Positions 34,164 to 43,002 of a stretch of 64,000 nucleotides of DNA are shown piece after piece; the first letter of the stretch is position 1, and the number at the start of each line of letters is the position of its first letter. Origin of the DNA: Aquibium pacificus. Its GTDB lineage: Bacteria > Pseudomonadota > Alphaproteobacteria > Rhizobiales > Rhizobiaceae. Location: assembly GCF_040839445.1 (NCBI RefSeq), contig NZ_JBDPGJ010000002.1:1054001-1118000 (forward strand), given 5' to 3'. The position numbers were made by a program, and so were the translations under genes. The notes under the pieces are model-generated. The model was not told the origin of the DNA, ran no database searches, and saw only the letters and a program-made list of their open reading frames with translations.

Positions 34164-34415
34164 CCCGCCCTCCATCTTTTCCAGCCACGCCTTACCCACG
34201 CCCCGGTCCCTGATGATAGACAGCGGATCCTGGTGATCGAGCCGCGAGCAGAGGCGGTAGACCTCAAGCGTGTCGGCGTTCATCTCACCTTTCTTGTAGA
34301 AGTACATGGCGGCGGCGTAGCGCGTGCGGCCGGACCAGGCTTCGCCGAGCGGCGTGCGGACCAGGTTCCAGTTCTCCGCGTCCTCGCGGGCGGCGTTTTC
34401 CGGTTCCTCGGGCAT
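34161..34415 (-). CDS. Small conserved-looking protein of unknown function
   Basis: 84 residues, acidic N-terminus, with WNLVRTPLGEAWSGRTRYAA and a C-terminal DHQDPLSIIRDRGVGKAWLE segment. I do not recognise a family. It starts one base after the stop of the aminomethyltransferase-like gene, so it is co-translated with it and probably shares its pathway. No membrane or export signal is visible. Confidence 0.65.
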   Translation of the reverse strand: MPEEPENAAREDAENWNLVRTPLGEAWSGRTRYAAAMYFYKKGEMNADTLEVYRLCSRLDHQDPLSIIRDRGVGKAWLEKMEGG

Positions 34416-34416
34416 C

Positions 34417-35649
34417 TCAGAAGTCCGCCGGCGGCGTCGCCGTGCGCCGGTTGAGCTTGAAAAACGGGCGCGGCACCACCTTCGCCCGCTTCATCATCTT
34501 GACGTACTGCTGCTCGCGCATGGCATAGATCTCCACCCAGAGATCGTCCTTGCGCGTGTCGCCGGATGGACGCGCCAGGCTGGCGATGGCGATGTTGCGC
34601 TTGGCGAGCGGCGACCAGATCGCGGCCGAGACGAGGCCCGCCTCCTTCTTCCTTGCGTGATAGACGATCGCGTGCTCGGCCGGGACGTTCCCCTCGACCT
34701 CCAGCCCCACCAGGATGTGCTGCAGCGTGCCTTTCCGCCGCGCGTCGAGAATGGCGCGCCGGCCGTTGAAGAAGGGCTTTTCCGCGTCCACCATCCAGCC
34801 CAGGCCAATCTCGTCGGGCATGCGCACGCGGTCGGCGCGCACCGCATGTTCGGCCGTCACGAAGTCGGCATTGGCGACGATGAAGCCCGCCTCGATGCGC
34901 GCCCGGTTCAACGCCGCATAGCCGATGGCGCGCAGGCCGCGCAGCCGGCCGGCTTCCCAGAGCCGGTCCCACAGCGACAGCGCCGCTGCGGCGTCGACGA
35001 ACAGTTCATAGCCCAGATCGCCGGTGAAGCCCGTGCGCGAGATCGTCACCGGGCCGCCCTCATGCGCGAACTCGGAGAGGTCGAACGCCTTCAGCCGCTC
35101 GATCCCCTCGAAACCGGCGTCGCGCAGCAGGGCGAACGATGTCGGTCCCTGCAAGGCCAGCCCCGCGATCTCGTCCGTCTCATCCGCGACCGTGACATCG
35201 AAGCCCGCCCCACTGCCCAGTAGCCAGGGCAGGTGCCGCTCCTGGCAGCAGAGCCGGAATTTTGTCTCGGAAAGCCGAAACAGCGTGCCGTCGTCGAGCA
35301 CATGGCCTTCGTCGTCGCACCAGGCGGTGTAGTGCACGCGGCCGGGCTTGAGCTTGGACACGTTGCGCACCATGACGCGTTCCAGACAGGCCTCCGCCTC
35401 GGGTCCCTCGATCCGGTACTTGACCATCGGCGAGATGTCGAACAGCGCCGACTGGCTTCGGATGGCGAAGTATTCGAGTTCCTCGTCCCACAGCGAGTGC
35501 GGCGCCTTGCAGCCGGCCCAATTGTACCAGTCGTTCGTATGCGCGAGCGCCGCCAGCCGCGGGTGGAACGGGGTCTCGCGGCGAAGGGTGCGCCAGTGGT
35601 CCTGGGCGGTGAGGCGGGCGGGGACTCCGGCGTGGGAGTGTACTGTCAT
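34417..35649 (-). CDS. GcvT-family aminomethyltransferase/DmdA-like demethylase
   Basis: 410 residues, the two-domain folate-binding fold of glycine-cleavage T protein. The N-terminal half shows FDISPMVKYRIEGPEAEACLERV and the central part TGFTGDLGYELFV, both GCV_T hallmarks; a GCV_T_C barrel follows from about residue 285. Family members move a one-carbon unit from methylated substrates (glycine, dimethylglycine, DMSP) to tetrahydrofolate. No gcvH or gcvP is nearby, so this is probably not glycine cleavage itself. Neighbours suggest catabolism of a methylated amine or sulphonium compound. Confidence 0.82.
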   Translation of the reverse strand: MTVHSHAGVPARLTAQDHWRTLRRETPFHPRLAALAHTNDWYNWAGCKAPHSLWDEELEYFAIRSQSALFDISPMVKYRIEGPEAEACLERVMVRNVSKLKPGRVHYTAWCDDEGHVLDDGTLFRLSETKFRLCCQERHLPWLLGSGAGFDVTVADETDEIAGLALQGPTSFALLRDAGFEGIERLKAFDLSEFAHEGGPVTISRTGFTGDLGYELFVDAAAALSLWDRLWEAGRLRGLRAIGYAALNRARIEAGFIVANADFVTAEHAVRADRVRMPDEIGLGWMVDAEKPFFNGRRAILDARRKGTLQHILVGLEVEGNVPAEHAIVYHARKKEAGLVSAAIWSPLAKRNIAIASLARPSGDTRKDDLWVEIYAMREQQYVKMMKRAKVVPRPFFKLNRRTATPPADF

Positions 35650-35666
35650 GACCGTGATCCTTCGCG

Positions 35667-35820
35667 CCCCCCTCTGCCCTGTCGGGCATCTCCCCCACGA
35701 GGGGGGAGATCGGCAGCTTCAACAGGGTCGCTCCTCTGGCGATTTTGAAGGTTCGCAAGTAGAGCCGCGACGGCTGATCTCCCCCCTCGTGGGGGAGATG
35801 CCCGACAGGGCAGAGGGGGG
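35667..35820. repeat. Intergenic palindromic element with perfect 45-bp arms
   Basis: The 45-bp segment at 35667-35711 is repeated exactly as its reverse complement at 35776-35820, separated by 64 bp. Within each arm ATCTCCCCC and GGGGGAGAT form a smaller hairpin. The CTGCCCTGTCGGGCATCTC core is of the type dispersed in many copies through Rhizobium and Mesorhizobium genomes. It lies between the start of the DmdA-like gene and the stop of the upstream flavoprotein gene, both read leftwards, so it falls inside a possible transcript. Confidence 0.85.
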
Positions 35821-35863
35821 CAACGTAGGGTACCGGCCCTGAACATGGACTCCGACATCACTC

Positions 35864-37447
35864 TCACCCCCGCATCTCGATGATACGCTTGGCTGCGTTC
35901 CAGCCCGGCGCGCCGGAAATGCCACCGCCGGGATGCGAGCCGGCGCCGGCGAGGAAGAGCCCTTCCAGCGGCGTGTCGTATCCGTCGGCGCCGTGGACCG
36001 GCCGGTTCATCAGCATCTGGTCGACCTGCAACTCCCCATGGTGCCAGTGTCCGCCCGGCATGCGGAAGCGCGCCTCGATGTCGGTCGGCGTTAGCAGTTC
36101 TGCGAGGCGGACGGTCTTGCCGATGCCGGGCGAGTATCGCTCCAGCATGTCGAGAATCGCCGCCTGGAACTTCGGCTTGCCCGTTTCCCACCCTTCCTTC
36201 AGCGCATGCGGCGCGAACTGCACAACCGCCGAAAGCACGCAGGCGCCGCTCGGCGCGAGCGAGGCATCCGTCAGGCTGGGCAGGGTGATCTCCATCACCG
36301 GCTCGGGCGAGAATTCACCGTACTTGCAGGGATTGAAGGCGCGCTCGACTCGGTCGACGGACGGCGCGATCACCAGCCGCCCACGCAGCGCCTCCGGTCC
36401 CACCCCGGCAAACTTGGGCGGCCGGTCCAGCGCCAGATGCAGCTTGGCCGCGTCGCCCTTCATGCGGATGTTCGTCAGCGCCCGCACGAACCCGGTACCG
36501 ACATGCCGCGCGCCGACGTGATCGAGGAAGGTCGTTCGCGGATTGATAGCCGAGACGATCGTGCGGGCGCGGATCTCCTCGCCGTCGTCGAGGATCACGC
36601 CCGCGGAGCGATGGTTCTCGACGATGATCTTCCGGACGTCGGCGCCGCAACGCACGGTGCAACCGGCGGCTCCCGCCGCGCTCGCAAGGGCTGCGGCCAC
36701 CGCGCCCATGCCGCCCTTCGGCACTACTTGCGCGCCGGGGACACCCGCCATCTCGCCTGCCAACCGGTAGTAGAGCCCGAGCAGCGAGGTGGGCGAGCGC
36801 GGTCCCAGATGCGCGCCGAGCGTCGCGTCGAAGGCGATCAGGCCCTTCAGCCGGTCGTCGGCAAGATGCTCGTCGAGAACGTCCGCCACGTTCATCAGCA
36901 CCATGCGCAGGAATTCGCGCATGTCTTCCTTGCCGAGACGGCGCAGCGAAAGCGCGGCCGACCCGAGGGCGGAAGCCTGCGACAGGTTCATGGAGGCGAG
37001 GTCCGGCGGGCGGCGCGACAGAAACGGCTTCAGGATGCCCGCCTGGCGGAAGAGCAGCGCCCGCAATGCGGACCATGCCGCCTTTTCCTTCCCATCCACC
37101 TCGCCCGCCAGCGTCTCGCCATAGGCGCCCGCAAGCGTCAGCGGGTTGCCGTCCGGAGAAAGCGCCGTCGTCGGCGCGCCGGGGCCGCTTTCGAATTCCA
37201 GGCCGTGGCGCGCGAGGTCGAGCCCCTTCACCATCTCGGGGTGCAGCCGGTTGACGATGTGGGCGAGGCCCGAGACGCGGAACCCGGGCGCGAATTCGCG
37301 CGTGCAGGCCCCGCCGCCCGGCGCGTTTGCCGCCTCGAGCACCACCACCCTGCGGCCGCTCCGCCCGAGCGCCGCGGCGCAGGCGAGGCCATTATGTCCG
37401 CCGCCGATGACGATCGCGTCCCACTTCGCCGCTTCAGATGACGTCAT
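35864..37447 (-). CDS. Phytoene-dehydrogenase-like FAD oxidoreductase (second of pair)
   Basis: 527 residues. The dinucleotide-binding motif GGGHNGLACAAALGRSG (residues 15-31) followed by VVVLEAANAPGGGA binds FAD. The C-terminal FLAGAGSHPGGGISGAPGWNAA motif is shared with phytoene-desaturase-like proteins of the PYROXD2/COG1233 type. The substrate is not a carotenoid by context: neighbours are a DmdA-like protein and a methyltransferase. Its ATG overlaps the end of the upstream paralogue by 14 bp, so the two are coupled. Confidence 0.85.
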   Translation of the reverse strand: MTSSEAAKWDAIVIGGGHNGLACAAALGRSGRRVVVLEAANAPGGGACTREFAPGFRVSGLAHIVNRLHPEMVKGLDLARHGLEFESGPGAPTTALSPDGNPLTLAGAYGETLAGEVDGKEKAAWSALRALLFRQAGILKPFLSRRPPDLASMNLSQASALGSAALSLRRLGKEDMREFLRMVLMNVADVLDEHLADDRLKGLIAFDATLGAHLGPRSPTSLLGLYYRLAGEMAGVPGAQVVPKGGMGAVAAALASAAGAAGCTVRCGADVRKIIVENHRSAGVILDDGEEIRARTIVSAINPRTTFLDHVGARHVGTGFVRALTNIRMKGDAAKLHLALDRPPKFAGVGPEALRGRLVIAPSVDRVERAFNPCKYGEFSPEPVMEITLPSLTDASLAPSGACVLSAVVQFAPHALKEGWETGKPKFQAAILDMLERYSPGIGKTVRLAELLTPTDIEARFRMPGGHWHHGELQVDQMLMNRPVHGADGYDTPLEGLFLAGAGSHPGGGISGAPGWNAAKRIIEMRG

Positions 37448-39053
37448 GGGCCGGGCTCATGTGCGTGGTGCCGCGCTTCAGGTCGCGCAGGATCTCGGCT
37501 GCCGCGTTGCGCCCGGGCGCGCCCATCACGCCGCCGCCGGGATGGGTCGACGAGCCGCACATGTAGAGCCCGTCGATGGGCGAGCGGTACTGTGCGTATC
37601 CCGGCACCGGGCGGTTGAAGAGCAACTGGTCGAAGGTCAGTTCGCCCTGGAAGATGTTGCCTTCGGTCAGCCCCACCTCGGCCTCCAGTTCGCGCGGCGT
37701 GCGCACCTCCATGTGCACGATGCGGTCGCGGAAGCCCGGCGAGTACTCGGCTATCTGCGAGATCACTGTTTCGCCGAAGGCGTCGCGGTCGGCGTCCGTC
37801 CAGTCGCGACCCTCCACCTTCGGCGGGCAATACTGCACGAAGCAGCTCATGAAGTGCTTTCCGGGTGGCGCCATGGTGGGGTCGAGCGTGGTGGGAATGA
37901 CGACGTCGAGGAACGGATCGGCCGACCAGCGCCCGTCCTTCCAGTCGTCATAGGCGCGTTCCATGCGCTCGACGGAATCGGTGAAATGCAGGTCGGCCTG
38001 GAGGCAGGGAGATCCCTTGGGCAGGGCGGGGAATTCCGGCATCGAATCCAGCGCGATGTTGACCTTGCCCGACGAGCCCCGGATCTTGAAGTTCTTCACC
38101 CGGCGCAGGAAGACTTCGGGAAGGTCGCCCTCGTCCACGAGTTTCAGGAAGGTGCGCTTCACGTCGGCGTTCGACACGACCATCTTCGCGCGAATTTCCT
38201 CGCCACCGGTGAGCACCACGCCTTGTGCCTTGCCGTCGCGGACGATGACGCGGTCGACCCCGGCATCGGTGCGAATCGTCCCTCCGGATGCCTTGAAGGA
38301 GGACGCGAGCGCGTTGCTGACCGCGCCCATGCCGCCGCGGGCGAAACCCCAGGCGCCGACCGAGCCGTCGACCTCGCCCATGTAGTGGTGCAGCAGGATG
38401 TAGGCCGTCCCGGGCGAAATCGGACCGAGCGCCGTACCGATGATGCCCGACAGCGCGAAATAGGCCTTGATGACGTCAGTCTCGAAATACTCGTCGAGGA
38501 AATCGGCGATCGACATCGTCCAGAACCGCAGCGTCCTCGCCATCTCGTCGGCCCCGAGGCCCGCAAACTTGCGGCCGAGATACATGAGTTCGCCGAGGTC
38601 GCGCGGACGGAAACTGGTCGGATCGGGCGCGGTGCGCATGAGCAGGGGCTGTATGAAGCGACACTGGCGCGTCACGTCGCGCGAGTAGCGGTCGTATGCC
38701 TCCGCGTCGCGGACGGAAAAGCGGGCGAACTCGCGCCGGTGGGCATCGTGGTCGCGGTAGTTGGCGAGATAGTCGCCGTCCCGCGTGAACACCGCGCCGC
38801 CCTCGTAGGCGATCACCTGCAGCCCATGCCGGGGCAGTTCCAGATCGCGCATGATCTCGGGCCGGAAAAGCGAGCAGACATAGGAGCAGTTCGAGTAGGT
38901 GAAGTCGGGCGTGAGCGAGCGGCTAACCGCGGCGCCGCCGATCCAGTCGTTCTTCTCCACCACCAGCACGTCCAGACCGGCACGTTGCAGGTAGCACGCG
39001 TTGACGAGGCCGTTATGGCCCGCACCGATGACGATGACGTCCCAGCTCTTCAT
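37434..39053 (-). CDS. Phytoene-dehydrogenase-like FAD oxidoreductase (first of pair)
   Basis: 539 residues from ATG 39053; the frame stays open 150 bases upstream, into the divergent promoter. FAD-binding motif GAGHNGLVNACYLQRAG is followed by VLVVEKNDWIGGAA. The C-terminus has MCGSSTHPGGGVMGAPGRNAA, matching the downstream paralogue, so the pair arose by duplication and may form a heterodimer. It diverges from the methyltransferase-TetR pair across a 176-bp gap containing a TTGAA-N6-TTCAA palindrome. Confidence 0.86.
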   Translation of the reverse strand: MKSWDVIVIGAGHNGLVNACYLQRAGLDVLVVEKNDWIGGAAVSRSLTPDFTYSNCSYVCSLFRPEIMRDLELPRHGLQVIAYEGGAVFTRDGDYLANYRDHDAHRREFARFSVRDAEAYDRYSRDVTRQCRFIQPLLMRTAPDPTSFRPRDLGELMYLGRKFAGLGADEMARTLRFWTMSIADFLDEYFETDVIKAYFALSGIIGTALGPISPGTAYILLHHYMGEVDGSVGAWGFARGGMGAVSNALASSFKASGGTIRTDAGVDRVIVRDGKAQGVVLTGGEEIRAKMVVSNADVKRTFLKLVDEGDLPEVFLRRVKNFKIRGSSGKVNIALDSMPEFPALPKGSPCLQADLHFTDSVERMERAYDDWKDGRWSADPFLDVVIPTTLDPTMAPPGKHFMSCFVQYCPPKVEGRDWTDADRDAFGETVISQIAEYSPGFRDRIVHMEVRTPRELEAEVGLTEGNIFQGELTFDQLLFNRPVPGYAQYRSPIDGLYMCGSSTHPGGGVMGAPGRNAAAEILRDLKRGTTHMSPAHDVI

Positions 39054-39123
39054 GCTTCTGCCTGGCGAAACCGGCTCTCCCTTGACAAATCTGGCACGGG
39101 CAATCCGCGCCTGTCCAGTCATT

Positions 39124-39139
39124 TTGAATGAATGTTCAA
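39124..39139. promoter_or_regulatory. Candidate operator for the BetI-like TetR regulator
   Basis: TTGAA-TGAATG-TTCAA is a perfect 5-bp inverted repeat in the divergent promoter between the flavoprotein and methyltransferase genes. It resembles the ATTGAA/TTCAAT halves of BetI operators. The regulator gene is the second gene on the plus-strand side. Confidence 0.45.
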
Positions 39140-39229
39140 CAAACGAGGTTGCGTTTTGGCCATGGTGCGCTAGGCTTTGCGGGACTTTCGACAGCCGCCG
39201 CACGAGATCGCAGACTGGGGAATCGGAGG

Positions 39230-40021
39230 ATGGAAGAACCGCCGGTGAGCGAGCCCGAGTACGACGATGCCGCGATCCGCTTTCTCGAAGCGCTGTGGGG
39301 CGAAGGCTACCTGTCGCCAGGCGGTCCCGAGGAAGTCGACCGCGTACTGACCGGCATGTCGCTGATGGGCAAGACCGTTTTCGACATCGGCTGCGGAGCG
39401 GGCGGCATTACGATGCACCTGGTGGAGCGCCACGACGCCGCGCACGCGACCGGCTTCGATGTGGAGGAGCCGGTGATCGTGACGGCGCGCGACCGTGCGT
39501 GGAGGCGCGGCCTCTCGGGGCGGGTTGATTTCGTCCAGGCGCCGCCTGGACGGCTTCCCTTCCGCGACGCCAGCTTCGACGTGGTGTTTTCCAAGGATGC
39601 CCTGCTGCACGTGCCGGACAAGGACGCGCTCTTCGCCGACATCTTCCGCGTGCTGAAGCCGGGCGGCGAGTTCGCCGCCAGCGACTGGATGATCTCGCAC
39701 GACGGTGAACCGTCCAAGGATATGAAAGCCTACATCGCCGCCGAAGACCTGAGCTTCGCCATGGCCTCTCCGAAGCGCTATCGCGAGGCAATGGAGAAGG
39801 CAGGCTTCGTTGCCGTCGCCACCGTCGACCGCAATCCCTGGTACCGCGATGTGGCCCGCGCCGAACTCGAAAAACTGAAGGGTCCGCTCTACGAACGCGC
39901 CGCCGCGGCGGTCGGCGAGGCCTATGTCGACAAGAACATCCGGACCTGGGAAGCCATGCAGAAGGTGCTTGACAGCGGCGAGCACCGTCCCACTCATCTG
40001 AGAGGGAGGAAGCCGGGCTGA
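39230..40021 (+). CDS. SAM-dependent class I methyltransferase
   Basis: 263 residues from ATG 39230 (GTG 39245 is a possible alternative; the GGAGGA motif lies unusually close to the ATG). The SAM-binding motif I is VFDIGCGAGGIT, with motif II/III around GRLPFRDASFDVVFSKDALLH and VLKPGGEFAASDWM. The overall pattern is like sarcosine/dimethylglycine or phosphoethanolamine N-methyltransferases. Its TGA overlaps the ATG of the TetR gene by one base. A link to methylated amines is plausible given the DmdA-like gene. Confidence 0.83.
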   Translation: MEEPPVSEPEYDDAAIRFLEALWGEGYLSPGGPEEVDRVLTGMSLMGKTVFDIGCGAGGITMHLVERHDAAHATGFDVEEPVIVTARDRAWRRGLSGRVDFVQAPPGRLPFRDASFDVVFSKDALLHVPDKDALFADIFRVLKPGGEFAASDWMISHDGEPSKDMKAYIAAEDLSFAMASPKRYREAMEKAGFVAVATVDRNPWYRDVARAELEKLKGPLYERAAAAVGEAYVDKNIRTWEAMQKVLDSGEHRPTHLRGRKPG

Positions 40022-40731
40022 TGCTGCTCGCACCCATGGAGAGTGACGCAATCATGCCCGACACGACGGTCAGGGACCGCCGGCCCGATGCCGAGAAGAA
40101 GGGCCGCAAGGCCTCGAAGGAGGTCCGCAGGCAGCAGTTGATCGACGCCACGATCGATTCGCTCGCCAGGCGCGGCTACGCGGAGACCACGCTGGCCGAT
40201 GTCGCCGATGGAGCCGGGCTGTCGCGCGGCATCGTCAACTTCCATTTCGAGAGCAAGGAAAAGCTGCTGGTCGCCACGCTCCAGTTCATGGCGGAGGAAT
40301 ACGCGGCGCACTGGCGCGCGGCGTTCGACAAGGCCGGCGACGACCCGGCGCGCCAGCTCTGGGCGCTCTGCGCGGCGGATTTCGACCGCGCCGTGTGCAG
40401 CAGACGAAAACTCGCCGCCTGGTGCGCCTTCTGGGGCGAGGCGAAGTCCCGCCCCACCTATCAGGCGCTCTGTGGCTCGCGCGACCAGACCTACCAGAAC
40501 GTGCTCGTCGACATCTGCACGCGGCTGCGCGACCAGGGGAACTACGCCATCGAGCCGCGCGCCACCGCGCTTGCCATCAACGCGATGCTGGAGGGGCTCT
40601 GGCTTCGCCTGATGATGGGCACCGAAGAGGTTTCCCGCGAAACCGCCTTTGCGGCGGCTGCCGAGATGCTTTCCGCCACCTTCCCGAAACATTTCGCGCG
40701 CGAAGCCGGAGGGAAGATCAAGCCAGCATGA
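40021..40731 (+). CDS. TetR-family regulator, BetI-like
   Basis: 236 residues from ATG 40021, with internal ATGs at 40036 and 40054 as alternatives. The HTH occupies residues 38-82 (RRQQLIDATIDSLARRGYAETTLADVADGAGLS), then FHFESKEKLL. The C-terminal ligand domain (SRRKLAAWCAFWGEAKSRPTY) is of the BetI type, which senses choline. Coupled to the methyltransferase gene, it likely controls the divergent cluster from the palindrome at 39124-39139. The effector is inferred only. Confidence 0.83.
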   Translation: MLLAPMESDAIMPDTTVRDRRPDAEKKGRKASKEVRRQQLIDATIDSLARRGYAETTLADVADGAGLSRGIVNFHFESKEKLLVATLQFMAEEYAAHWRAAFDKAGDDPARQLWALCAADFDRAVCSRRKLAAWCAFWGEAKSRPTYQALCGSRDQTYQNVLVDICTRLRDQGNYAIEPRATALAINAMLEGLWLRLMMGTEEVSRETAFAAAAEMLSATFPKHFAREAGGKIKPA

Positions 40732-40760
40732 AGAGCAAACGAAAAATGGGAGCATGCATC

Positions 40761-41852
40761 ATGAAGACTTTCAGGGAACGATTGAGACATTCCTCGGCGC
40801 TGGCGCTCGCCGGTGTCCTGACGCTGCCGCTGATCGGACCGGCCCTCGCGGCCGATGGCGAACTCGTCATCTTCGACTGGTCCGGCTACGAGGACCCCGC
40901 CTTCCATCCGCGCTACACCGAGAAGCACGGCGATTCCCCGACCTTCACCTTCTTCGGCGACGAGGACGAGGCGTTCGAGAAGCTGCGCTCCGGCTTCAAG
41001 GCGGATCTGTCGCATCCATGCTCGCAGAGCGTGTCGAAGTGGCGCGAGGCGGGCCTGTTGCAGCCGCTCGACACGTCCCGGATCGAAGGTTGGGACGATC
41101 TGCTGCCCGGTCTGATGTCGATGAAGGATCTTGCGACCACCGAGGACGGCAAGGCGTGGTTCATGCCGTGGGACTGGGGCAACACTTCCCTCACCTACAA
41201 TACCGAGAAGGTCGCGCTCGAGGACGTCGGCAGCCTCAAGGCATTCGCCGATCCCAGGTTCCAGGACCGCGTCTCTCTTCCCGACAATGTCGACGACGCC
41301 TACGCGCTGGCCTCGCTCGCCATCGGGCTCAAGGACTGGACGCAGATGACGGACGAGCAGTTCAAGCAGGCGTCGGACTTCCTGCGCGAGGTGCACAAGA
41401 ACGTGCGCATGTACTGGACCGACAACACCGAGATTGTCCAGGCGATGGGCGGCGGCGAGGTGGACCTCGCCTGGGCCTGGAACGACGCTGCGACCCAACT
41501 CCAGCTTGACGGCAAGCCCGTGGCCATGAACAAGGAAACCGAGGAAGGCGTGACCACCTGGGTCTGCGGCTACGTTCTCTTGAAGGATGCGCCCGGCAGC
41601 CTGGACAAGGCCTATGACTACCTGAGCGCCGTCAACGCCGACCCGGAAGTCGCCAAGTACCTCGTCAACGACTGGGGCTACGGCCACGGCAACGCCAAGT
41701 CCATGGCCGCCGTCGATCCCGAAGTGCTTGAGGAGAAGGGCTATGCGAGTGTCGACAAGTTCGTCGACAAGACGTTGTTCCAGTCGCCGCTGCCGCCGGA
41801 GCTCAAGCTCCGGATGATCGCCGAGTTCGAGAAGATCAAAGCCGGCTACTGA
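40761..41852 (+). CDS. Spermidine/putrescine-type ABC binding protein (PotD-like), orphan
   Basis: 363 residues from ATG 40761, with GGGAG at 40748-40752; in-frame ATGs at 40728 and 40746 are less favoured. A signal peptide ends near ALA-ADG. The mature protein begins LVIFDWSGYEDP and has FMPWDWGNTSLTYN and a DWGYGHGN segment, as in PotD/PotF-type extracellular binding proteins. No matching permease or ATPase follows; the next genes are the convergent ugp operon. It may use a transporter encoded elsewhere. Polyamine, betaine or related cations are likely ligands. Confidence 0.84.
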   Translation: MKTFRERLRHSSALALAGVLTLPLIGPALAADGELVIFDWSGYEDPAFHPRYTEKHGDSPTFTFFGDEDEAFEKLRSGFKADLSHPCSQSVSKWREAGLLQPLDTSRIEGWDDLLPGLMSMKDLATTEDGKAWFMPWDWGNTSLTYNTEKVALEDVGSLKAFADPRFQDRVSLPDNVDDAYALASLAIGLKDWTQMTDEQFKQASDFLREVHKNVRMYWTDNTEIVQAMGGGEVDLAWAWNDAATQLQLDGKPVAMNKETEEGVTTWVCGYVLLKDAPGSLDKAYDYLSAVNADPEVAKYLVNDWGYGHGNAKSMAAVDPEVLEEKGYASVDKFVDKTLFQSPLPPELKLRMIAEFEKIKAGY

Positions 41853-41859
41853 TCTTTCG

Positions 41860-41907
41860 CGGGCGCCGCTGCCGGTCTTTGCGGGGGCGGATCGCGGCCG
41901 GCGCCCG
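41860..41907. terminator. Long-loop inverted repeat between convergent transcripts
   Basis: CGGGCGCCG (41860-41868) and CGGCGCCCG (41899-41907) are perfect 9-bp arms separated by 30 nt, between the PotD-like stop and the ugpC stop. There is no T-run, so this is a weak terminator candidate. Confidence 0.3.
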
Positions 41908-41922
41908 TAGCGGGCCGTCGCA

Positions 41923-42993
41923 TCACGTGTGCGATGGCTCGATCCTCTTGCCTGCCGCGTCGAAGGTGTGGAGCTTCGCCTCCGGCACGGAGATCGGGAT
42001 GCTGTCGCCCGGCCTGGCGCTCGCGCGGCCTGAGACGCGCACGATCACTGGGCTTCCCGCCGCGTTGCCGTGCAGGAAGCTTTCTGCTCCCACCGGCTCC
42101 ACCGCGATGGTCTGGAAGTCCAGCAACAGGCAGCCATCGCCCTGGCCGATCGCGACGTCCTCCGGTCGGAAACCGATCTGCGCCGCCTTGCTTCCTGCAA
42201 AACCGTTTCCGGCCACAGCGGAGCCGTCCGCGAACGAGAATCCTGACGAATTGACCGTCACCGGGAGCAGGTTCATCGGCGGCGCTCCGATGAAGCTCGC
42301 CACGAACGTGCTCGCCGGCTTCTCGTAGACGTCGAGCGGCGCACCAACCTGTTCGACCATGCCGGCATTCATGACCACGAGCTTGTCGGCCAGCGTCATC
42401 GCCTCCAGCTGGTCGTGCGTGACGTAGACGGATGTCACGCCGAGCGACCTCTGGAGGTTCTTGATTTCCACCCGCATCTGGCCGCGCAGCTTGGCGTCGA
42501 GGTTAGACAGCGGCTCGTCAAACAGGAACACCTTGGGGCTGCGCACGATCGCCCGCCCCATGGCGACGCGCTGGCGCTGGCCGCCGGAGAGTTCGCGGGG
42601 GCGCCGCTGCAGGAGGTTCGACAGTTCGAGGATCTTCGCCGTCTCGTTCACCCGCCTGTCGATCTCGTCCCGGGCCATGCCGCGGTTGCGCAAGCCGTAG
42701 GCCATGTTGTCGTAGACCTTCATGTGCGGATAGAGCGCGTAGTTCTGGAACACCATGGCGATGTCGCGTTCGGCCGGGCCGATGGCGTTCACCACCTTGC
42801 CGTCGATCGAGATGTCGCCGGCGGTGATCGTCTCCAGTCCCGCGATCATCCTGAGCAGCGTCGACTTCCCGCAGCCGGACGGCCCGACCAGCACGCACAG
42901 CGCTCCGTCGGCAATATCGATCGAAACGCCTTTGACGGCCTCGAAGCCTCCAGGATAGGTTTTCCTGACGTTCTTCAGTTCGACGGTTGCCAT
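41923..42993 (-). CDS. ugpC: Glycerol-3-phosphate ABC transporter ATPase
   Basis: 356 residues. The ABC domain has Walker A GPSGCGKST, the Q-loop VFQNYALYPHM, signature LSGGQRQRVAMGRA, Walker B VFLFDEPLSNLDAKLR and H-loop THDQLEAMTLADK. A TOBE domain (residues 285-350) follows, as in MalK/UgpC. It energises UgpAE. It is last in ugpBAEC and starts 9 bp after the ugpE stop. Confidence 0.92.
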   Translation of the reverse strand: MATVELKNVRKTYPGGFEAVKGVSIDIADGALCVLVGPSGCGKSTLLRMIAGLETITAGDISIDGKVVNAIGPAERDIAMVFQNYALYPHMKVYDNMAYGLRNRGMARDEIDRRVNETAKILELSNLLQRRPRELSGGQRQRVAMGRAIVRSPKVFLFDEPLSNLDAKLRGQMRVEIKNLQRSLGVTSVYVTHDQLEAMTLADKLVVMNAGMVEQVGAPLDVYEKPASTFVASFIGAPPMNLLPVTVNSSGFSFADGSAVAGNGFAGSKAAQIGFRPEDVAIGQGDGCLLLDFQTIAVEPVGAESFLHGNAAGSPVIVRVSGRASARPGDSIPISVPEAKLHTFDAAGKRIEPSHT

Positions 42994-43002
42994 TCTTTCC
43001 GA

